From Burkholderiales bacterium (GTDB lineage: Bacteria > Pseudomonadota > Gammaproteobacteria > Burkholderiales > SG8-39), in the NCBI GenBank assembly GCA_020846575.1, contig JADLDQ010000399.1, positions 1 to 5,633 of the forward strand: 5,633 nucleotides of DNA, in the 5' to 3' direction. Below the pieces are notes generated by a model. That model worked only from the letters and a program-made list of their open reading frames with translations. It had not been told where the DNA came from and searched no databases. Positions 1 to 3,992 of the stretch are shown piece after piece; within the stretch, counting starts at the first letter, position 1, and each line of letters opens with the position of its first letter. A program made the position numbers and the translations under genes.

Positions 1-1
1 G

Positions 2-310
2 GCGTACACCTCGGGCGGGGAACTGGTCTACAACCCGCCGGTGGACCTGACCGGCAGCACGGCGCGGATGCAGATCCGGCCTTACGTGGAATCGCCCGAC
101 GCCGACATCCTGCTCTCGCTCACGACTGCGAACGGCGGCATATCGCTCGGGGGCGCTAACGGCACAATATCGCTGCTGGCCTCTGCGGCTGCGACCGCAG
201 CGTTGGATTTCGACACGGCGGTGTACGACCTTGAGGTGATCGACGGTTCCGGGTTGGTCACGCGGCTGTTGAGCGGCATGGTGACGCTCTCGAAAGAAGT
301 AACCCGATAA
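2..310 (+). CDS. Small conserved phage structural protein, 5'-truncated
   Basis: The reading frame is open from base 2 to the TAA at 308-310 and gives 102 visible residues, so the true start lies left of the window. The in-frame GTG at 41 is the valine of a 'NPPVDLTG' stretch and has no Shine-Dalgarno, so it is an unlikely start. The sequence carries a 'DLTGSTARMQIRP' segment (about visible residues 15-27), a 'LTTANGGISLGG' segment and the ending 'YDLEVIDGSGLVTRLLSGMVTLSKEVTR' (described here by its key residues YDLE, TRLL and EVTR). From memory this pattern is common in small beta-rich proteins of phage tail/baseplate clusters, loosely like the N-terminal domain of BppU-type baseplate proteins. 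Homologues are only slightly longer, so probably few N-terminal residues are missing. It is the first visible gene of the late operon, 10 nt before the next gene. The structural role is inferred from family memory and context; the exact virion position is unknown. Confidence 0.75.
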   Translation, partial: AYTSGGELVYNPPVDLTGSTARMQIRPYVESPDADILLSLTTANGGISLGGANGTISLLASAAATAALDFDTAVYDLEVIDGSGLVTRLLSGMVTLSKEVTR

Positions 311-314
311 GGAG
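308..314 (+). promoter_or_regulatory. Ribosome binding site overlapping the previous stop codon
   Basis: The TAAGGAG string contains the TAA stop of the first gene and a strong AGGAG Shine-Dalgarno, 6 nt before the ATG at 321. It supports that start and suggests that terminating ribosomes help re-initiation on the next gene. Confidence 0.7.
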
Positions 315-320
315 TCAGGC

Positions 321-737
321 ATGGCTACGTTCAACAAGTTCCAATCGTTCGTCGAGGCGGTCGCTGAGAAGGTGCACAACCTCGGGTCCGATCAGCTTGT
401 CGTGGCGCTCACCGCTGCGGCAAACGCGCCGGTGAACACCAACACGATACTCGCCAACCTGACGCAGATATCGTACACCAACATCTCGTCCCGCAACGTC
501 ACCACGTCCTCGTCGTCCCAGACCTCGGGCACGTACAAGCTGGTGCTCGCGGATCTCGTTCTGACGGTGAGCGGGGGCAACGCCGCGCCGTTCCGATACG
601 TGGTCCTCTACAACGACACGGCGACCAACGACGAACTGATAGGGTGGTATGACTACGGCTCCGACGTGACGGTGCTGAACGGCGAGACTTTCACCATCGA
701 CTTCGACGGCAGCGCTGGTGTGCTGACGATCGCGTAG
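321..737 (+). CDS. Conserved phage protein, probable virion component (138 aa)
   Basis: The ATG at 321 follows an AGGAG Shine-Dalgarno at good spacing and the frame ends in TAG at 735-737. The protein opens with 'MATFNKFQSFVEAVAEKVHNLG' character (key residues F, FVE, K, HNLG), then has a Thr/Ser-rich middle (ISSRNVTTSSSSQTSG, about residues 55-70), then beta-type segments 'LVLADLVLTVSGG', 'PFRYVVLYND' and 'LIGWYDYGS', and ends 'TFTIDFDG...LTIA'. This whole architecture is familiar from small uncharacterised proteins encoded among tail/head genes of many tailed phages. No signal peptide, membrane segment or catalytic motif is visible. The flanking genes are separated by 10 nt on each side, consistent with co-transcription. 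A structural role is inferred from context; no specific virion position can be assigned. Confidence 0.85.
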   Translation: MATFNKFQSFVEAVAEKVHNLGSDQLVVALTAAANAPVNTNTILANLTQISYTNISSRNVTTSSSSQTSGTYKLVLADLVLTVSGGNAAPFRYVVLYNDTATNDELIGWYDYGSDVTVLNGETFTIDFDGSAGVLTIA

Positions 738-742
738 GGAGG
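736..742 (+). promoter_or_regulatory. Ribosome binding site of the 748 gene
   Basis: AGGGAGG lies 5 nt before the ATG at 748 and overlaps the TAG stop of the preceding gene. It fixes the start of the third gene and again points to coupled translation. Confidence 0.7.
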
Positions 743-747
743 GCGGC

Positions 748-1218
748 ATGTCACAAGCGGGCTATTCGGCTGTCACTGGCGGCGCGGTCGCACTTTCTGC
801 GGCCACTGCGAAATCCATTCTCGGCGTAAAGGCGCATGCCAACTCTGGCGTCCAGATTAAGGGGTTCAGCGTGGGGTTCGACGGCGTTACTGCGAGCGCG
901 GTTCCTGTGCTTGTGGAGTTGTGCTACTCGACCTTCGGCGCGAATTCGCCTGGAACAAACTCGACTTCGGTTACGCCGGCGCAGACCTACGGGCGCGTGC
1001 TTACCGCAGGGTTCACTGCCGGTAAGACCTGGACTGCGGAGCCTACGACGCTCACCGTGCTGAAAGAGTTCTTGCTTACGCCGAACGGCGGGCTGATCGA
1101 CTTTCAGTACCCGCTAGGCACGGAGCCGGACTCTGCGCTTGGAGAGGGGTTCGTTCTTCGTTGCACGGCACCTGCGACCGTGAACGTGCGGGCGACGATG
1201 GACGTGGAACGGATCTGA
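748..1218 (+). CDS. Conserved phage structural-cluster protein (156 aa)
   Basis: The ATG at 748 has a strong Shine-Dalgarno and the frame ends in TGA at 1216-1218, overlapping the next ATG by one base (ATG at 1218). The protein looks entirely beta-rich: 'AKSILGVKAHANSGVQIKGF' (about residues 21-40), 'PVLVELCYSTF' (53-63), a Thr/Ser/Pro-rich loop, 'TVLKEFLLTPNGG' (102-114) and 'EGFVLRCTAPATVNVRATMDVER' at the end. From memory very similar sequences occur as hypothetical proteins in phage structural regions; no enzymatic motif is seen. Its first 40 codons use more A/T-ending codons (15) than those of the preceding gene (7), suggesting a partly different history. Role in the virion is inferred only. 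Confidence 0.82.
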   Translation: MSQAGYSAVTGGAVALSAATAKSILGVKAHANSGVQIKGFSVGFDGVTASAVPVLVELCYSTFGANSPGTNSTSVTPAQTYGRVLTAGFTAGKTWTAEPTTLTVLKEFLLTPNGGLIDFQYPLGTEPDSALGEGFVLRCTAPATVNVRATMDVERI

Positions 1219-1784
1219 TGCCCTCTAGCAACATCGCAGTGATCTATGGCACGGCCAGCCGTCTGTTGCATCGCGTAGTCAGCGCGGACACGGACGCCGA
1301 GCTGGACTGGTGGCGAAAGAACGTCGGGCCGCAGGCCGGGCAGAGCGTGCTGGAGATCAACGCTGCGGCCGTACCGGAGGACGTGAATTCACGCCACGAG
1401 TACTTTCTCGAGCAGGTTGCCGCGGTCGCTGGCCCTCCGTTGCATAGCAGCAAGTGCGCCGTGCTCGATGCTGACGGTTTATGCGTGGCGGCGGTGGAGG
1501 TAGACCTGACGAGTTTTCCGGGTTGGCGCCTGCCGGGGCACGAGGAGCTGGAGCACGTCAACGACGAGCGGGCAGAGCCTGGGGCGATGCGGATCTCCGG
1601 CAAACTCTACTCGCCGTATGCACCTGTGGATGACGCGGAGCGCGCGGCGCTGATCAACGAGATGAAGGGCTGGCCAGCTACGGACAAGGTGACCGCTTTC
1701 AAGACGATACTTCAGCAGCGAATAACGGAACGCGATGCAGAAAAAGCTGCGGCTGAAATGTCGCCTGGGTTGGAGACGCCCTGA
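1218..1784 (+). CDS. Phage protein of unknown function (188 aa)
   Basis: The start is taken as the ATG at 1218, which overlaps the stop of the preceding gene by one base and has a weak GGA 4 nt upstream. An in-frame start at 1161 would overlap the preceding gene by 58 nt and is unlikely. The stop at 1782-1784 overlaps the next ATG by one base. The N-terminal part begins 'MPSSNIAVIYGTASRLLHRVV' in style (key IYGTASRLL), followed by 'ADTDAELDWWRKN' and 'PGQSVL'-like text (QAGQSVLEI). The middle has 'CAVLDADGLCVAAVEVDL' (about residues 80-97) and 'FPGWRLPGHEELEH'. The C-terminal 45 residues are charged and helix-like (DDAERAALINEMKGW ... ITERDAEKAAAEM). The start resembles phage proteins seen next to tail-fibre genes, but I do not recognise a defined function. 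Position directly before an adhesin-like gene allows a tail-tip or assembly role, as inference only. Confidence 0.8.
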   Translation: MPSSNIAVIYGTASRLLHRVVSADTDAELDWWRKNVGPQAGQSVLEINAAAVPEDVNSRHEYFLEQVAAVAGPPLHSSKCAVLDADGLCVAAVEVDLTSFPGWRLPGHEELEHVNDERAEPGAMRISGKLYSPYAPVDDAERAALINEMKGWPATDKVTAFKTILQQRITERDAEKAAAEMSPGLETP

Positions 1785-2551
1785 TGGCGATCACCGAGTT
1801 TTACACGTCGAGCACTACGCTCGCCTCTGGATACCCAGCCACGGCTGACGAGATTCATTGCATCGGCAGCGGCGGAAATGGCGGCAACTCTACCTATCAG
1901 GCTGGTGGGGGCGGTGGTGGGGCTTACGCCAAAGCCACCGGAGTATCCTTGACCGGCGGTGATGCGATCACGATAGGCGCTGGCGGTGGTACTACTCTGA
2001 CGCAGTACGCGAGCGGCGCTGACGTAAAGGCTGACTACGGGCGCAACGCTACTAGCGTCAACGGGGCGGCAGGAGGTGCGGCGGGGAATAGTACCGGCAC
2101 CACGAAGTACAGTGGTGGCAACGGTGGAACGGGGGCGACCATCGAAGCTCGCTCCAAGGGTGGCGGAGGTGGCGCTGGCGGCCCGAACGGGGCTGGCAAC
2201 AATGGCGGCAGCGCGTCGGGGTGGGGTGGTGGTGGCAACGGTGGCAGCGGTGGCGCAGGCTCTGGAGGTGCCGGTGGAGCGGGTGGCGCACAACCGGGGT
2301 CAGGCTCACCGGGTGGGGATGGTGCGGAGTGGACCACGCACGGCTCGGGTGGCGGCGGTGGCGGGCAAGGTGGCGGCAGCTCGCACACAGGCGGTCACGG
2401 CGGCTATTACGGCGGAGGCAGCGGAGGTGGCGGCGGTACGCCAGCAGGTAGAGGAGGACTGCTCGTGCTGGTGTATACGGCTGGAGACGTGTACGTCCGC
2501 CCCAAGATCATGCGCAGCCGCCAAGCGGTAGTCCGGGCGTCGAGGTACTGA
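1784..2551 (+). CDS. Glycine-rich tail-tip/adhesin-like protein (255 aa)
   Basis: The ATG at 1784 overlaps the preceding stop and has TGGAGA 7 nt upstream; the stop is TGA at 2549-2551. Residues 1-27 form a short non-repetitive lead (ITEFYTSSTTLASGYPATADEIHCI). Residues 28-225 are a glycine-dominated core with runs such as GGGGGGAYAK (41-50), 'GVSLTGGDAITIGAGGG' (53-69), 'SKGGGGGAGGPNGAG' (124-138) and 'HGGYYGGGSGGGGG' (205-218). The core closes with 'GRGGLLVLVYTAG' (222-234), and a basic tail follows (RPKIMRSRQAVVRASRY, 239-255). The lead, Gly core and hydrophobic closing strand match the general plan of phage glycine-rich proteins with polyglycine-II-type packing, known from receptor-binding tail-fibre adhesins. 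Function as an external host-contact or fibre-tip protein is inferred from that plan and from its neighbours. The basic extension after the closing strand is not part of the pattern I remember. Confidence 0.85.
   Translation: MAITEFYTSSTTLASGYPATADEIHCIGSGGNGGNSTYQAGGGGGGAYAKATGVSLTGGDAITIGAGGGTTLTQYASGADVKADYGRNATSVNGAAGGAAGNSTGTTKYSGGNGGTGATIEARSKGGGGGAGGPNGAGNNGGSASGWGGGGNGGSGGAGSGGAGGAGGAQPGSGSPGGDGAEWTTHGSGGGGGGQGGGSSHTGGHGGYYGGGSGGGGGTPAGRGGLLVLVYTAGDVYVRPKIMRSRQAVVRASRY
1865..2458 (+). repeat. Low-complexity glycine-codon tract with strong G-over-C strand bias
   Basis: This stretch encodes the Gly-rich core of the 1784-2551 gene and is built of irregular GGN codons interspersed with Ala, Ser, Asn and Thr codons. 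G runs lie almost entirely on the + strand, for example at 1904-1922 and 2347-2370. The repeats are not a fixed-length DNA unit, so the tract follows protein composition rather than a tandem duplication. Such tracts can slip or recombine. Confidence 0.7.
2542..2546 (+). promoter_or_regulatory. Ribosome binding site of the 2553 gene
   Basis: GAGGT lies inside the last codons of the glycine-rich gene, 6 nt before the ATG at 2553. It supports this start, which leaves just one base after the previous stop. Confidence 0.6.
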
Positions 2552-2552
2552 G

Positions 2553-3980
2553 ATGGCACGCCTCGGAAGATCCAGGCGCTCTGCGGCAACGATTGTGAAG
2601 CCGCAATTCGGCGGCAACTACGGCCTGGGGGCGGACACCGGCTCGTTCGCGCTCACCGGCAACGCAGCCTCGCTGCTCGCCGCGCGCAAGCTGTTCGCCA
2701 TACAGCAGACCGTCGCCACGACGCCGGATCACGCCTCGCTTGACATCACGGGCGACATCGAACTCTGGGCGCAACTGACGACCAACTGGAGCAGCCTCCC
2801 GACGAATGGGCCATATTTGGTGCACAAGGACGGGTTGCCCGCCAACCGGAGCTATAGCCTGCTGCTAATGCCGACTGGTGCGCTGCGCATGGGATGGTCC
2901 ACCGACGGCACGTCCTCGGGGGTTCTCGTCCGCGATAGCACTGCCACCGTGCAGTCCGCACTCAGCCTGTCCGGCGAGGCGCAAGCGCTGGTCAAGGCGA
3001 CGCTGGACGTGGACAACGGCGCAAGCGGGCACACAGTCACGTTCTACACCTCCAGCAATGGCGGGTCGTCGTGGGACCAGCTAGGCGATCCCGTCGTGAC
3101 CGCCGGTACGACATCGATCTACTCCGGTACTGCGGCACTTGGCGTAGGGCCTATCGTGGACAACGCCGCGGTGACGATCCAGCTCGGGCGGGTGTACAAC
3201 GCTATCGGTGGCACGCTCGTAGCCAGTTTCGATAGCTCGCTCATAGTATTCGGCCAGTCCACGTTCGAGGACTCCACCGGCAAGACGTGGACAGTAGCAG
3301 CTTCGGCTATCGGCGACTACCGCGTCACGGGCGTTGCTGCGACGCTGTTCCGCGGGCGAGGGATCGTCGCGGACACCGGGGCCTTCGTGCTTACGGGGCA
3401 GGATGCTGCGCTGAAGGCCGCCCGCCTCCTGAGCGCCGGGACTGGCGCGTTCGTATTGACAGGGCAGGACGCTGCGCTGAAGGCAGCGCGGCTGCTGAGC
3501 GCCGGCACAGGTTCGTTCATCCTGACCGGCATCGGCGCCGATCTGGTCTACAACCCTGCGGGTAACTACACGCTCGTTGCCAACGTGGGGGCTTTCACGC
3601 TCACGGGGCAGGACGCCGCGCTGAAGGCCGACCGCCTCCTGAGCGCCGGGACGGGCGTGTTCGTGCTCGACGGGCAGGCTGCGACGCTGTTTCGCGGGCG
3701 AGGGATCGTCGCGGACGCGGGGGTCTTCGTGCTCACGGGGCAGGACGCTGCACTGAAGGCTGCTCGCCTCCTGAGTGCTGGCACGGGTTCGTTCATCCTG
3801 ACCGGGAACGCTGCGGGGCTGAACTGGAGCGGCGCCGAGGAAGTCATCGTCGTGTTCCCGCAGTCCTTCTTCGTGCGGCAGGCGCACCGCGACGTGGCCT
3901 TCGTGCTGAAGCCAGTCAGCGGCGGGGGCTTCATACTAGCGCCCGACGACACGATCAGCACCATCGTCGCCAAGGGGTGA
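2553..3980 (+). CDS. Repeat-containing LamG/ConA-like phage protein, putative tail adhesin (475 aa)
   Basis: The ATG at 2553 follows GAGGT and the frame ends in TGA at 3978-3980. Residues 1-27 are a basic lead (MARLGRSRRS). One repeat copy (28-49, DTGSFALTGNAASL) is followed by a roughly 200-residue domain (about 50-251) with text typical of phage concanavalin A/LamG-like domains: 'TTPDHASLDITGDIELWAQL', 'LVKATLDVDNG' (146-156), 'TVTFYTSSNGG' (161-171), 'WDQLGDPV' and 'STGKTWTV' (241-248). Then come eight more 22-residue repeats (252-431) of the form TGxFxLTGxxAxLxxxRxLxA, with the aromatic residue at 256, 278, 300, 322, 348, 370, 392 and 414; the copy at 318-343 is 26 long. A non-repetitive end (432-475, FPQSFFVRQAHRDVAFVL) closes the protein. 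LamG-type folds commonly bind carbohydrate, so a surface-binding virion role is plausible but inferred. No signal peptide, membrane segment or catalytic motif is seen. It is the last gene of the + strand operon. Confidence 0.87.
   Translation: MARLGRSRRSAATIVKPQFGGNYGLGADTGSFALTGNAASLLAARKLFAIQQTVATTPDHASLDITGDIELWAQLTTNWSSLPTNGPYLVHKDGLPANRSYSLLLMPTGALRMGWSTDGTSSGVLVRDSTATVQSALSLSGEAQALVKATLDVDNGASGHTVTFYTSSNGGSSWDQLGDPVVTAGTTSIYSGTAALGVGPIVDNAAVTIQLGRVYNAIGGTLVASFDSSLIVFGQSTFEDSTGKTWTVAASAIGDYRVTGVAATLFRGRGIVADTGAFVLTGQDAALKAARLLSAGTGAFVLTGQDAALKAARLLSAGTGSFILTGIGADLVYNPAGNYTLVANVGAFTLTGQDAALKADRLLSAGTGVFVLDGQAATLFRGRGIVADAGVFVLTGQDAALKAARLLSAGTGSFILTGNAAGLNWSGAEEVIVVFPQSFFVRQAHRDVAFVLKPVSGGGFILAPDDTISTIVAKG
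2634..2699 (+). repeat. Isolated first copy of the 22-residue repeat
   Basis: This segment encodes residues 28-49 (DTGSFALTGNAASLLAARKLFA less its last residues in variants), matching the later repeats in the TGxFxLTG, AxL and R positions. About 600 bases of LamG-like coding sequence separate it from the next copy. Confidence 0.7.
3336..3374 (+). repeat. Long direct repeat, left copy
   Basis: These 39 bases recur at 3678-3716 with a single mismatch (C at 3350, T at 3692). The similarity continues rightward through the following repeat unit with mostly synonymous changes. It encodes AATLFRGRGIVAD in both places. Confidence 0.85.
3678..3716 (+). repeat. Long direct repeat, right copy
   Basis: This is the partner of 3336-3374 at an offset of 342 nt (114 codons), keeping the reading frame. 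It suggests that a multi-repeat block was duplicated as a unit. Confidence 0.85.
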
Positions 3981-3992
3981 GCGCATCGGTAG
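3981..3992. other. 12-nt convergent intergenic gap
   Basis: The + strand stop (TGA, 3978-3980) and the - strand stop (TCA on the + strand, 3993-3995) face each other across 12 bases. No GC-rich hairpin with a T-run is seen on either strand here; only a weak CATCG/CGATG pairing (3984-3988 with 4010-4014) exists. Confidence 0.8.

Larger units (their letters stand above)
3306..3845 (+). repeat. Tandem array of eight 66-nt coding repeats
   Basis: Copies begin at about 3306, 3372, 3438, 3504, 3582, 3648, 3714 and 3780. All are 66 nt except the copy at 3504-3581, which is 78 nt (four extra codons around NPAGN). The copies at 3372, 3438, 3582 and 3714 share the protein core LTGQDAALKA with RLLSA. 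The copies at 3306 and 3648 share ATLFRGRGIVA. The copies at 3504 and 3780 share GTGSFILTG. Confidence 0.85.

Noticed and set aside
41..310. GTG at 41 as the start of the first gene
   Set aside because: The frame is open to the window edge, the GTG encodes the valine of a conserved-looking PPVDLTG stretch, and no Shine-Dalgarno precedes it.
1161..1217. Earlier in-frame start for the 188-residue protein
   Set aside because: It would overlap the preceding gene by 58 nt, while the ATG at 1218 makes the usual one-base stop/start overlap seen again at 1784.
1712..2388. Long proline- or alanine-rich open frames on the - strand opposite the glycine-rich gene
   Set aside because: They are mirror images of Gly codons in GC-rich DNA, lack plausible start signals and have low-complexity composition with no recognisable protein pattern.
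3306..3845. CRISPR array
   Set aside because: The repeats are coding, in frame, contiguous without unique spacers and synonymously diverged.
3081..3887. 268-codon open frame on the - strand opposite the repeat array
   Set aside because: Its repetitiveness is inherited from the + strand repeats, its composition is arginine-heavy and unlike a folded protein, and the + strand frame has clear domain content.
2553..3980. Target gene of a diversity-generating retroelement
   Set aside because: No reverse transcriptase, template repeat or accessory gene is in the window, and the repeat differences are spread over all base types rather than concentrated at adenines.
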